Shown: positions 8,834-16,669 of the stretch, piece by piece
Position numbering within the stretch: position 1 is the first letter of the stretch
Layout of the letters: each line of letters opens with the position of its first letter
Assembly: GCA_026398415.1 (NCBI GenBank)
Contig: JAPLSY010000029.1
Coordinates: 1-64,000 of the forward strand
Direction of reading: 5' to 3'
DNA length: 64,000 bases
Origin: Kiritimatiellota bacterium
Lineage (GTDB): Bacteria; Verrucomicrobiota; Kiritimatiellia; JAAZAB01
Notes under the pieces: generated by a model
The model's database searches: none
What the model saw: only the letters and a program-made list of their open reading frames with translations
What the model was told of the DNA's origin: nothing
Made by a program: the position numbers and the translations under genes

Positions 8834-9595
8834 ATGAATCGTTGGACTGATTTATTAGCGAGTTTTGGCCTCGCACTGCTCTTGCATGGACTGCTGGTGC
8901 TGGGCGCGGTCTGGTTCTGGACCCTGCGGCCGCCGGAACTCCGGCCGGTATTCCAGGGTGGCGATGTCAGCCTGGCCGTGACGTTTGTAGCGGTGGCGGA
9001 CAAAGGACAGACGACGGAGGACAGAAGACAGCCTGAAGAGGATGCCAGACGCCAGACGCCAGACGACGGACCGAAGAGGATGACGGCCACGGCGACCGAG
9101 CCGCCGCCCGAGGAAGCTGAAGATCATGATATGCTCGATGCACAAACCGTGGTGGCAGTATCTGCAAAGGCATCTGCCAATGCGCCAGAGGACGACCTGC
9201 CCACGGCGAAGGCGGGACGACAACTTGAAGAGGATGCCGGACGCCAGACACCGGACGCCAGCCTGAAGCAGACACCGGCCACGATCGCCGAGCCGCCGTC
9301 CGATGCGCTCCGCCAGGGTGTGAGCGGCGCTGTGCGGATGCAATCGGAAATTCGGCCGTATTATCCCCTCGGCGCGCGCCTGCGCGGCGAAGAAGGCGCT
9401 GTTACGGTACGCGTGTGGGTGCAACCTTCCGGCCGCGCCCGCCGATGCGAAGTGGCTCGCTCGAGCGGTTATCCTGTGTTGGATGAATCGGCCGTGGATG
9501 CCGCCCGGCGTGCGCGTTACGTATCCACGCGACCGGGCGCCTGGCGCACCGAGGCCGAGACTACGCTGACCTTCCGGTTCCGGCTGACGGAATAA
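8834..9595 (+). CDS. TonB-family energy transducer-like protein with repeat-derived linker
   Basis: This 253-residue protein has the TonB layout: an N-terminal membrane anchor (about 8-30, SFGLALLLHGLLVLGAVWFW), a long charged Pro/Glu-rich periplasmic linker, and a C-terminal TonB domain from about 170 (RPYYPLGARLRGEEG, GRARRCEVARSSGYPVLD, AARRARY). It should couple the ExbB/ExbD motor to outer-membrane receptors. The linker contains two related blocks, residues about 56-90 and 128-155 (EEDARRQTPDD and EEDAGRQTPDA, each followed by a TEPP or AEPP stretch). Their DNA is the W2 word repeat otherwise found between genes. No strong ribosome-binding site precedes the ATG. Confidence 0.8.
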   Translation: MNRWTDLLASFGLALLLHGLLVLGAVWFWTLRPPELRPVFQGGDVSLAVTFVAVADKGQTTEDRRQPEEDARRQTPDDGPKRMTATATEPPPEEAEDHDMLDAQTVVAVSAKASANAPEDDLPTAKAGRQLEEDAGRQTPDASLKQTPATIAEPPSDALRQGVSGAVRMQSEIRPYYPLGARLRGEEGAVTVRVWVQPSGRARRCEVARSSGYPVLDESAVDAARRARYVSTRPGAWRTEAETTLTFRFRLTE

Positions 9596-9622
9596 TTTTA
9601 TTGAAGGCATTGTAACTGCTCC

Positions 9623-10252
9623 ATGACAACGGCAATTATTTATAGCGTCTGCGGCGTTCTCGCATATTTGCTGGGCGCAATTCCCTTTGGCCTTCTGATT
9701 GCGCGGGCCAAGGGCGTGGATATCCGCGCGGTCGGCAGTGGAAACATTGGCGCCACCAATGTGTTCCGCGTGCTTGGCAAAGGTTGGGGTATTTTGGCGT
9801 TTGCCTGTGATGCGTTGAAAGGATTTATTCCGGTCAGCGTGTTTCCCCTTCTGGCCAAAACGTTTTGGGCGTTCGATGGCGCCACCGTTCTGCCGCTGGT
9901 TTGCGCCTGCCTTGCGATTGCCGGGCATAATTGGCCGGTGTATTTGCGATTCAAGGGCGGCAAAGGCGTGGCCACCAGCGTGGGCGCGTTGATCGGCCTG
10001 GCGCCTGCGGCGGCTGGCGTCGGCCTGTTGACCTGGGTGCTGGTTTTTGTGACGAAGCGTTACGTTTCGTTGGCGTCCATTGCGGCCGCCATCATGGTTG
10101 CCGGGGCGGTCTGGATTTTTTATTTCCAAACGGGTGTCCTTTTGCCGGTCGTGTTGACGGTGCTGTGCGGCCTGGTCATCTGGCGGCATAAGAGTAATAT
10201 CCAGCGGTTATTGCATGGCACTGAGAACCGGTTTGAATTTAAGAAAAGATAA
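9623..10252 (+). CDS. plsY: acyl-phosphate:glycerol-3-phosphate acyltransferase PlsY
   Basis: PlsY acylates sn-glycerol-3-phosphate with acyl-phosphate, the first step of membrane phospholipid synthesis, in the inner membrane. The 209-residue length is normal. The family motifs are all visible: GSGNIGATNVFRVLG in the first loop, CDALKG, and GHNWPVYLRFKGGKGVATS in the second. At least five hydrophobic segments alternate with these loops. The next gene is gpsA, which makes its substrate; the pairing plsY-gpsA is frequent. A 104-base gap with short direct repeats separates the two. Confidence 0.95.
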   Translation: MTTAIIYSVCGVLAYLLGAIPFGLLIARAKGVDIRAVGSGNIGATNVFRVLGKGWGILAFACDALKGFIPVSVFPLLAKTFWAFDGATVLPLVCACLAIAGHNWPVYLRFKGGKGVATSVGALIGLAPAAAGVGLLTWVLVFVTKRYVSLASIAAAIMVAGAVWIFYFQTGVLLPVVLTVLCGLVIWRHKSNIQRLLHGTENRFEFKKR

Positions 10253-10292
10253 GAAGGTATGGCAGGCAAGTATACAGCCGAATTGATGCGCA

Positions 10293-10352
10293 CTGAACCA
10301 TTGGCCCTTAAAACCGTTGAACCTCATAACCGTTGAACCTTGGAACCTTTTA
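10293..10352. repeat. short direct repeats (AACCGTTGAACC family, W5)
   Basis: The words AACCGTTGAACCT and GAACCTTGGAACC follow each other with small variations, right up to the gpsA start. No strong ribosome-binding site is seen before gpsA, so the repeat occupies the expected leader. Confidence 0.55.
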
Positions 10353-10356
10353 ACTC

Positions 10357-11352
10357 ATGCATCGCATTGCCATACTGGGTGACGGCGGGTGGGGGACAGC
10401 GCTCGGATTGCTCCTTATTAAACATGGGGCTGCCGTGCGCATTTGGGGTCCTTTTCCCGAATATATCGAGCGCCTGCAAAGCGAACGCGAGAACAAATTG
10501 TTCTTGCCGGGCGTGCCGTTGCCGGAAACCCTGCATTGGACGGCTGACCGGGACGAGGCCGTGGCCGGGGCCGAGGTCGTCATTCTGGCCTCGCCATCCA
10601 AGTATTACCGGAGCGTACTTGAATCGTTCGTCGGCCGGTTGCCGTCGGATTGCGCGCTCTTGAGCGTAAGTAAGGGCCTAGATGCCGCCACGCGCCGGCG
10701 CCTCACGGAGGTGGCCGGTGAAGTACTCGGACACAAGTCGGTGGCCGTATTGTCCGGACCAAGCCTTGCGGGAGAGGTGGCGCGGGGAGTGCCGGCCGCC
10801 GTCGTAATTGCCTGTGCGGATCACTCCCAAGCGCACGCCTTGCAGAAGATCATGACAAGCCCAAAATTTCGGGTGTACACGTCCGAGGATGTAATTGGCG
10901 TCGAACTGGGCGGCGCCTTAAAGAACATCATGGCCATTGCCTCGGGCGTTAGTGACGGTCTTGGCTTTGGCGATAACACGCGCGCCGCACTCATGACGCG
11001 CGGCCTGGCGGAAATGACGCGCCTGGGTGTTGCCTTAGGCGCGCGGCTTGAAACTTTTGCCGGTTTGAGTGGTCTTGGCGACTTGATCGTCACCTGCACG
11101 AGCCGCTTGAGCCGGAACCACCTGGTGGGCGAGCGACTGGGGCATGGGGAGACGTTGGACCAGATTGTCGGCAGTATGAGCCAGGTGGCGGAAGGCGTGA
11201 CGACCTGCGCCATTGCCCGCGCGCTGGCCCGTGAACGTGGTGTGCGTACCCCGATCACGGATGAAGTCTACGCCGTGCTCCATGAGGGTCGGAGCCCCGC
11301 CCAGGCCGTGGAAACCCTCATGACCCGCGATGCCCGCCCGGAAAGAGATTAA
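10357..11352 (+). CDS. gpsA: NAD(P)-dependent glycerol-3-phosphate dehydrogenase
   Basis: GpsA reduces dihydroxyacetone phosphate to sn-glycerol-3-phosphate, supplying PlsY. The 331-residue protein opens with a Rossmann motif (ILGDGGWGTALG) and carries SVSKGLD, the catalytic-region GPSLAGEVARG, the lysine-bearing GALKNIMAIASG and GFGDNTRAALMTRGLAEM. Length and motif order match the family. It converges on the TPR gene, with only three bases between the two stop codons. Confidence 0.96.
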   Translation: MHRIAILGDGGWGTALGLLLIKHGAAVRIWGPFPEYIERLQSERENKLFLPGVPLPETLHWTADRDEAVAGAEVVILASPSKYYRSVLESFVGRLPSDCALLSVSKGLDAATRRRLTEVAGEVLGHKSVAVLSGPSLAGEVARGVPAAVVIACADHSQAHALQKIMTSPKFRVYTSEDVIGVELGGALKNIMAIASGVSDGLGFGDNTRAALMTRGLAEMTRLGVALGARLETFAGLSGLGDLIVTCTSRLSRNHLVGERLGHGETLDQIVGSMSQVAEGVTTCAIARALARERGVRTPITDEVYAVLHEGRSPAQAVETLMTRDARPERD

Positions 11353-11355
11353 CCC

Positions 11356-12450
11356 TCATTCGGCCAGCAAAGCATCAAGTTCGGGATCGGGCGTGGCGCC
11401 GTGCCGCAGGGCATTCTGATAATGTACGCGGGCCGTGTCGTGGTCAGTCGGCTTTTGCCGCAGGCTCAGGCGTGCCAGGTTGTAGTAGGCGTCACCGAGT
11501 TTTGGATTAAGCGACAGGGCCCGCTTCATTTCTTCCTGGGCTTCTTTCATTTCGCCAATAGCCGCCAGTGCCACGCCAAGGGCCGCATGCGCTTCGGGAC
11601 ATGCGCCATTCTGCTTAAGCGACTGACGCAGAAGGGGGATCGCCGCCTGATAGTAACCGTCGTAACAATCCACCAGCGCCGCAAGCAGGTTCAAGTCAGC
11701 ATCGGGCAAGGGTAAAGTCAGGGCTTGCTTGGTCAGCGCACTCGCCTGATCCGTGCGTCCCAACCGCAAACAACAGCGGCAGGCGCCTTTCAAGGCCCAG
11801 GGTTCCTTCGGATATTCTTCCAGGAGCGCGATATAAATGGCAAGTGCGCCGGTGTAATCCCGGCCGCGCTCCTTGAGCGCCGCTTGCTGGAGCTTGAAGT
11901 TCAATGAATTCAGTGGTGAAAATGTGGCGGCATTGGATGTGGCCGCTGCTTGATTTCTGATTTCTGATTGCTGACCTTCCTTTGCCGTAGTTATGCTCCT
12001 GGCTTCGGCGGGCACGTTGCGGATTGCTGATTTTCCGTTGTCTGTCGCCTGCCCTCCGCCGTCCGTCGTCCGTCGTCCTGGGTCCGCCCTCTCCGGGCCC
12101 TGCAAGCGTTGCAGCGCTACGCGGCAATAGTTGATGCGGAATGAGACCACGGCTGGTTGCCATTGCGGATAATCGGCGGATACCTTGAGGAAAAGGTTCA
12201 GCGCCTCGGTGTAAAGATCGGTGGCTTCCGCCCGCATGTCCTTTTCTTTCAGCCAATCGGCCATCGACATGGAATTGTAAGCTGTTAGAAATTGACTTGC
12301 GGGTGATGATTTGTCGTTCCGACTCTCCGATCCCGACGCTTCGGGAGGTTTGGAGGGACCGGCCGCAACGCCGATGGGGATGACTGCCAGTGCCAGCACG
12401 GCCAACGCGATGCCGGTTGGCAACCCAACCCCGATCAAAGCCGTCTTCAT
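11356..12450 (-). CDS. exported TPR-repeat protein
   Basis: From ATG 12450 the 364-residue protein starts with a lysine and a long hydrophobic segment ending IGVAAG, a signal peptide or membrane anchor. A first TPR-like unit (about 55-100, TDLYTEALNLFLKVSADYP) is followed by a low-complexity stretch (about 121-167) and then four or five TPR units (for example DYTGALAIYIALLEEYPKEP, then ALGVALAAIGEMKEAQEEM). The role is probably scaffolding in the periplasm. The low-complexity stretch (GRRTTDGGGQATDN, later SEIRNQ) is encoded by the W1 and W2 word repeats. An in-frame ATG at 12459 is possible, but it lies only about 3 bases from GGGAGG; 12450 has better spacing. It diverges from gspK. Confidence 0.8.
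   Translation of the reverse strand: MKTALIGVGLPTGIALAVLALAVIPIGVAAGPSKPPEASGSESRNDKSSPASQFLTAYNSMSMADWLKEKDMRAEATDLYTEALNLFLKVSADYPQWQPAVVSFRINYCRVALQRLQGPERADPGRRTTDGGGQATDNGKSAIRNVPAEARSITTAKEGQQSEIRNQAAATSNAATFSPLNSLNFKLQQAALKERGRDYTGALAIYIALLEEYPKEPWALKGACRCCLRLGRTDQASALTKQALTLPLPDADLNLLAALVDCYDGYYQAAIPLLRQSLKQNGACPEAHAALGVALAAIGEMKEAQEEMKRALSLNPKLGDAYYNLARLSLRQKPTDHDTARVHYQNALRHGATPDPELDALLAE
11950..12095. repeat. W1 + W2 word repeats inside the TPR gene
   Basis: On the plus strand, GATTTCTGATTTCTGATTGC and GGATTGCTGATTTTCC are W1 words, and CCGTTGTCTGTCGCC and CCGTCCGTCGTCCGTCGTCC are W2 words. They lie in frame inside the TPR gene and encode its unstructured segment. The same W1-then-W2 order occurs at 60.9-61.0 kb. 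Confidence 0.6.
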
Positions 12451-12470
12451 GGGACGCATGCTCCTCCCGT

Positions 12471-12499
12471 TTGACTTTAATGCCGTATCTGGTAATAAT
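12471..12499 (+). promoter_or_regulatory. sigma70-type promoter for gspK
   Basis: TTGACT (12471-12476) and AATAAT (12494-12499) are separated by exactly 17 bases. Each hexamer matches its consensus at five of six bases. Transcription would begin near 12506, which is the first ATG of the gspK frame, so the message could be leaderless. Confidence 0.55.
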
Positions 12500-12505
12500 A
12501 ACGGC

Positions 12506-13540
12506 ATGCGATGGATCATTCCATTACCGGCTTATCACACCACACTTCGGGATGCCCGTCAATCTTGTTCTTCCGACGCCATCTTTCATCAACCCTTGAC
12601 CATTTTACATAACCGATGCGCGGGGTCGGTCTGCGAATCGGGCATGATCCTTGTAACCGTCCTGCTTTTCATGGCCATCATCCTGGCGCTCGTCATCCAG
12701 GCCCAGGTGGTTGCGCGGATGGCGCTGCGGTTTGAAGACCGCCAGTCCCAGCGCGCGCAATTACGCGTGGCGGCGGCCGAAGCCGCCTGGAATGCCCTGC
12801 GCGTGCTGGCCGCCGATGACAACCTGCGAGTGGATCATACCAACGAACCTTGGGCCGCCTGGCAGACAAATTGCCTGCCGAATACCGTCGAGACCGTTAC
12901 CTTGATTACTGACGAAAACCGGTATTTTAACGTCAATAACTTGGCGGCCATACCTAGTAACGCGGCCGTTCGTTTGCCGGTCACGATTGTCCAGGACATG
13001 TTCGCTGCCAATAACTGGCCCGATCCGGTCGGCGAAACCCAGGCGCTGAAAGACTGGGTGGACCGGGATTCGGAAGGCACGCGCGAGGCCGGTTATTACC
13101 ACCAGGCCCACCTGTCGTTGGCGCCGCCTGACGCCCCGATGGAAAGCTGGGCTGAACTGGATGGTGTTCTGAATGCCACGCGGGTGGAACGACGCGCGGT
13201 GCCGCCGGCGCTCACGATATTACCGGATCGGGTGGAGCGGATCGTGCCCATTAATGTGAATACGGCCGGCCGCGAGGTCCTCCAAGCGGTACTGGGCGCG
13301 GGCCGGAGCGCTCTGACGGAAAAAATATTTCGGCAGCGCGACGCTCATCCCGTGACCGCCCTGAGCCAGGTGATGGATGCCAAAACCCTCGTTGCCCTCC
13401 GTCCCTACCTGGATACGCGGAGCCGATATTTTTCGTTAGCCGCGCAAGCTGCGCGGAACGGGCAACAGGAAACTGTTTATGCCCTCGTGCGACGCGACGA
13501 CCAGGGCGAGATCGAAATATTACGCTGGGTGTACCGCTAA
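12506..13540 (+). CDS. gspK: type II secretion minor pseudopilin GspK-like protein
   Basis: GspK is the large minor pseudopilin that helps form the tip of the type II secretion pseudopilus. The prepilin signature is GMILVTVLLFMAIILALV, with prepilin peptidase expected to cut before M at codon 12644. It is followed by the hydrophobic helix, an amphipathic N-terminal helix and a helix-hairpin-helix-like region near INVNTAGREVLQAVLG, typical of GspK. From ATG 12506 the leader is 46 residues, which is long. TTG 12596 would give a 16-residue leader, and 12644 would remove it. No start has a good ribosome-binding site. The stop overlaps the gspL start (TAATG). Confidence 0.82.
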   Translation: MRWIIPLPAYHTTLRDARQSCSSDAIFHQPLTILHNRCAGSVCESGMILVTVLLFMAIILALVIQAQVVARMALRFEDRQSQRAQLRVAAAEAAWNALRVLAADDNLRVDHTNEPWAAWQTNCLPNTVETVTLITDENRYFNVNNLAAIPSNAAVRLPVTIVQDMFAANNWPDPVGETQALKDWVDRDSEGTREAGYYHQAHLSLAPPDAPMESWAELDGVLNATRVERRAVPPALTILPDRVERIVPINVNTAGREVLQAVLGAGRSALTEKIFRQRDAHPVTALSQVMDAKTLVALRPYLDTRSRYFSLAAQAARNGQQETVYALVRRDDQGEIEILRWVYR

Positions 13541-14979
13541 TGGCAACTTCGGAAAAATTACTTTATACCTGCCGGAGCGCAATGCCGTCCCGACCGCGGG
13601 TTTGTTATGGCGTGGCGCTTTCGGGCAGTGCTGCCGTAACGGTCCGAGCCTGGCGCTCGTCGGGTGGAACCGTGCGCCAGGCCGTGCTGACCAAGGGTGA
13701 AACGGCTGCGCGCCGATCAGCTGGCGGACTGGCCGAATCGGCCCGAAGCGGCGACGTGACGGTAGGCTGTCTGGCCGTGCAGGAAAGTCTCACGCTATGG
13801 CTGAATTCGCCGCTGGTGTCGCGCGCCAAGGCTGAGAAAGTGTTGCCCTCACTACTGGATATCCAGTTGCCGTTTCCGGTGGAGGATTGCATGTACCGGT
13901 TTGTGGAATTTCGCCGGACACCCGAGGGTACGATTAGTGCCCTGGTTTGCGCCGCCCGCCGCGAAGCCATTCAAGCCTGCCTGGAACGCTACCAGGCGCA
14001 GGGCACAGACCCAATGCTGTTGGATCATGAGGGGCTCGCGCTCTGGACGCAAAGCCTGGTGGAACGGCCGCCTGCCGAGTCGCGTCGGGGGCCGGCGCCG
14101 TATCGGGTGCTGATTTGCCTGGCTGACGATCACGCCACGCTGGTTATCGGGTGCGGCGAGCGTTACGGCAACGCGCACAGTCTGCAGATGCCGTCATCGC
14201 CCATGTCGAATGACGACCTGGTCAACCGTCTCCAACTCATTCTGCATGCGGACCTTCCGGCCGGTGTCGGCGTGCAATGGCTCTTCTGTGGCGCGCGCGC
14301 CGGTGAAGCGGCCGTGGTCGATGCGTTGTATCGGTCGCTGACTTCGGTCTGGCCGGGGACTTTAACGTTGATTGAAAAGCCGGCCTCGTTCCTGGCGCGC
14401 GCCCTGTGCGTACGCGCACTGAAGCGCGGGCCGTTGCGGTGCAATTTGCGTCAGCAAACCTTTACGCACCCGGCGGTGCGGCGCGCCGCGGATGGACGCG
14501 CGCGCGCCGCTGCCGTGGGCATCCTGATTGCCGGTATCCTGCTGGCGGGGTTCAGTTTGACATCGCGCCTGCTGGGCGAGCGGCGATTTAACCGTATCAA
14601 ATCCGAAATCGCGGCGGTGGCCGGCGAGTTGGCGCCCGGTGTGACGATTCCGTATGGGCGGGAAATCCCGGAAGTTCAGAAAGCATGGGAGAAACAAGTC
14701 TCCCAGACCGCGCCTTTTATCGACGCGTTCGCGCCGTCGCTGGCTGTGCGCTTAGCCGAAGTGATCAAGGCGGGTCAGGCATCGGACGTGCGGTTCGAGA
14801 CCTTGAGCCTGAGGCGTAACAGCCTGATACTAACCGGGGTGACGGAGGACTGGGATCAGTGCGGGCAATTGGAACAGCGCCTGAAGGCGTTGGGCTACAC
14901 CGTGAAACTGGAGCGGCAGGAGGCCGTGGCGGAGACCGAGGTGCGATTCACGGTCAATGCCGAAGGGGGCGGGCCGTGA
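13540..14979 (+). CDS. gspL: type II secretion GspL/PilM-like protein
   Basis: This 479-residue protein matches the GspL plan. The actin-like cytoplasmic part (about 20-290) carries the GspL-like pieces LLDIQLPFPVEDCMYRF and LLDHEGLALW. The short sequence CNLRQQTF (about 301) is the equivalent of the family's NLRQG. One membrane helix follows (about 323-341), then a periplasmic ferredoxin-like domain at the end. GspL anchors the GspE ATPase to the inner-membrane platform with GspM. The ATG overlaps the gspK stop, and the 3' end overlaps gspM in GTGA. The gene order K-L-M is the standard type II secretion order. Confidence 0.8.
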   Translation: MATSEKLLYTCRSAMPSRPRVCYGVALSGSAAVTVRAWRSSGGTVRQAVLTKGETAARRSAGGLAESARSGDVTVGCLAVQESLTLWLNSPLVSRAKAEKVLPSLLDIQLPFPVEDCMYRFVEFRRTPEGTISALVCAARREAIQACLERYQAQGTDPMLLDHEGLALWTQSLVERPPAESRRGPAPYRVLICLADDHATLVIGCGERYGNAHSLQMPSSPMSNDDLVNRLQLILHADLPAGVGVQWLFCGARAGEAAVVDALYRSLTSVWPGTLTLIEKPASFLARALCVRALKRGPLRCNLRQQTFTHPAVRRAADGRARAAAVGILIAGILLAGFSLTSRLLGERRFNRIKSEIAAVAGELAPGVTIPYGREIPEVQKAWEKQVSQTAPFIDAFAPSLAVRLAEVIKAGQASDVRFETLSLRRNSLILTGVTEDWDQCGQLEQRLKALGYTVKLERQEAVAETEVRFTVNAEGGGP

Positions 14980-15518
14980 AGCCAAAAGCGTTATTTATTC
15001 TACAAGCCTGTGCGCTGGCAGTGTTTCTGGCCGGTGTTCTGGCATCAATTGCCACGATCCGTCAGAACTTGGATTTACGCGGGAAGATTCGGAACAAAAT
15101 GGAGACGCTTGCCCAGTTGGTTGCGATGAAACAGACGCGCGACCGGCACCAGGCGGCCTTGCGTGTCTTCGAGGGGTTGAGTAATACGTCCCCGGTGTCG
15201 CTGGCGAGCTTGGGTCATGCCACCGTGACCAACGCGCTGCCGGAAATCCGGGAGCGTGAATCTCGCAACCTGACGGTGGGCTGGACGCTCCGGCAGATGG
15301 AAGTGGTGTTCAGTGAAGTAAATCTTAGCCAGATACCCGGTTTTCTGCAGGCGGTCGAAATGCAACGTCCACCCTGGCGGCTGGTGGAATGCACGCTGGC
15401 CTCGTCCCGCCAGGCGGATGGGTTGGGCCGGGCGGTGCTGATCCTGGAGGCGGCGGGGAAGACCGGACGACAGACGACGGAGGGCGGAAGACGGACGACA
15501 GACAATAAAACACATTGA
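14976..15518 (+). CDS. gspM: type II secretion GspM-like protein with repeat-derived tail
   Basis: From GTG 14976, overlapping the gspL stop by four bases, the protein has 180 residues: a membrane helix (about 5-27, LFILQACALAVFLAGVL), a coiled-coil-like stretch and a small periplasmic domain (about 90-160) ending in CTLASSRQADGLGRAVLILE. This is the GspM/PilO layout. The last 20 or so residues (GRQTTEGGRRTTDN) are encoded by the W2 word repeat, so the repeat has extended the reading frame up to its present stop. A longer frame from 14859 is a gspL shadow. Confidence 0.7.
   Translation: MKPKALFILQACALAVFLAGVLASIATIRQNLDLRGKIRNKMETLAQLVAMKQTRDRHQAALRVFEGLSNTSPVSLASLGHATVTNALPEIRERESRNLTVGWTLRQMEVVFSEVNLSQIPGFLQAVEMQRPPWRLVECTLASSRQADGLGRAVLILEAAGKTGRQTTEGGRRTTDNKTH
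15463..15510. repeat. W2 word repeat at the gspM 3' end
   Basis: GACGACAGACGACGGAGG and GAAGACGGACGACAGAC close the gspM frame. They match the words at 9.0, 12.05 and 60.97 kb. Confidence 0.6.
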
Positions 15519-15542
15519 GCGGGGAGCGACAACCGACCGTCC

Positions 15543-15938
15543 TTAAGTTTTTTTCGTCACCTGCTCGACGAGCTTATCGGCCTTGAAGAACCGCATCCAT
15601 GTTTTTTCGGCGCACAGCCGCCGAATGATGAACAGCGGCACGAGGGTGTAGAGCGTGCCGAGGACCAGGAGCGCCACGCCCACCGCCCACCAGTTTTGGA
15701 ATGCCAGGTAAAGCAGCATTCCCAGCCCGATGTGCAGAAGCAGGAAGCCCGCGGCCAGCAGGCCGGCGCTCAGGATGACCACTAGGACAGCCAGAAAAGC
15801 TTGCCTGGCCGAGCGCACGCCCTTGACGTAGCCGATGGCCGCTTCCAGCTTGATCAGCTCCATGGACGTCTGCCTATATTTATTCAGCAGCCACACGGAG
15901 GCTGTTACAAACAGAGTTCGCAAAAGATGAGTCCACAT
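15543..15938 (-). CDS. small membrane protein, phage-holin-3-6/YqjE-like
   Basis: The 131-residue protein has a basic amphipathic N-terminal part with SMELIKLEAAIGYVKGVRSA and two or three hydrophobic helices (about 45-70 and 75-102), then a charged tail. The layout resembles the YqjE/putative holin-X superfamily, which in enterobacteria lies beside YqjD-type (DUF883) proteins. A DUF883 gene is in fact the next upstream gene, which supports the call. The role is unknown; members are stress- or stationary-phase-linked inner-membrane proteins. Confidence 0.6.
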   Translation of the reverse strand: MWTHLLRTLFVTASVWLLNKYRQTSMELIKLEAAIGYVKGVRSARQAFLAVLVVILSAGLLAAGFLLLHIGLGMLLYLAFQNWWAVGVALLVLGTLYTLVPLFIIRRLCAEKTWMRFFKADKLVEQVTKKT

Positions 15939-16083
15939 AATTCCCCATCTCCGCCCGACAAACGGAATAACAGATCACTTCCGCAACATTCTCACATGGA
16001 GCCACAAAGCTCACAAAGTTAATTCCAGCTTAGGAACTTTCCTTCGTGGCTTTGTGTCTTTGTGTGAGACAAATTTAGAGATC

Positions 16084-16428
16084 TTATTTGTTCCTGCCCA
16101 AGATGTAGCCGATCAGCAACGCGGCGAGGGCAACACCGCCCATATAGGGCCACGGATTCTCATGGACTTGCTCATCCACCTCGGCGGCGATCTCCTTGGC
16201 CTTCACGAGGCCGAGATCCTTCGCCTGCTGGGCCGCTTGCATGGTCCGTTTTTTAGCTGCGGAAACCGCGTCGACCATGCCGATCTCGACTTCGCCCAGC
16301 GCATCTTTCAGGTTGTGGTATTTATTCGAGACCAACGTGCGCAGTTCTTCTTTCTTCCCTTTGGCCGCATCCTCCAGCAGTCGCAGGGCTTCCGCAATCT
16401 TCTCGTTGTTGGACAATGTCTGTTCCAT
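16084..16428 (-). CDS. DUF883 (YqjD/ElaB-like) C-tail-anchored protein
   Basis: The 114-residue protein is mostly helical and charged (KIAEALRLLEDAAKGKKEEL and AKKRTMQAAQQAKDLGLVKA), then has HENPWPYMGGVALAALLIGY and a GRNK tail. This is the DUF883 pattern of a long amphipathic helix and a C-terminal membrane anchor ending in GxxxG-like residues. Known relatives bind ribosomes at the inner membrane in stationary phase. ATG 16428 lies 9 bases after AAGGAG; the ATG at 16446 overlaps that site and is rejected. It precedes the YqjE-like gene. Confidence 0.8.
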   Translation of the reverse strand: MEQTLSNNEKIAEALRLLEDAAKGKKEELRTLVSNKYHNLKDALGEVEIGMVDAVSAAKKRTMQAAQQAKDLGLVKAKEIAAEVDEQVHENPWPYMGGVALAALLIGYILGRNK

Positions 16429-16486
16429 GATCAATGCTCCTTTCATTTACTTTTTTTATACTTTAGTACATAACGCGGGGAAGTCA

Positions 16487-16522
16487 AGTCTTATTCCGGA
16501 TACTGTCTTATTCCGGATACGC
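16487..16522. repeat. two tandem copies of a TTATTCCGGATAC unit
   Basis: GTCTTATTCCGGATAC occurs twice in a row with a two-base separation, upstream of the DUF883 gene. Its role is unknown. Confidence 0.5.
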
Positions 16523-16570
16523 GGGGCGGCACAAGGCTGGCGACTTCTGGCCAGGATTCAGGGAAATACA

Positions 16571-16603
16571 AGGGGATTGCGGCATGGTTGCCGGCAATCC
16601 CCT
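16571..16603 (-). terminator. hairpin terminator downstream of the first DUF3494 gene
   Basis: AGGGGATTGC and GCAATCCCCT form a perfect 10-bp stem around a 13-base loop, 67 bases after the stop of the DUF3494 gene at 16670. A weak T-rich tail follows on the minus strand. Confidence 0.6.
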
Positions 16604-16669
16604 TTATTAGAACGCCATTGAGACCTGGATATAATTCGCCAATGAGTATCCGACCCGCCCGATTACCGT

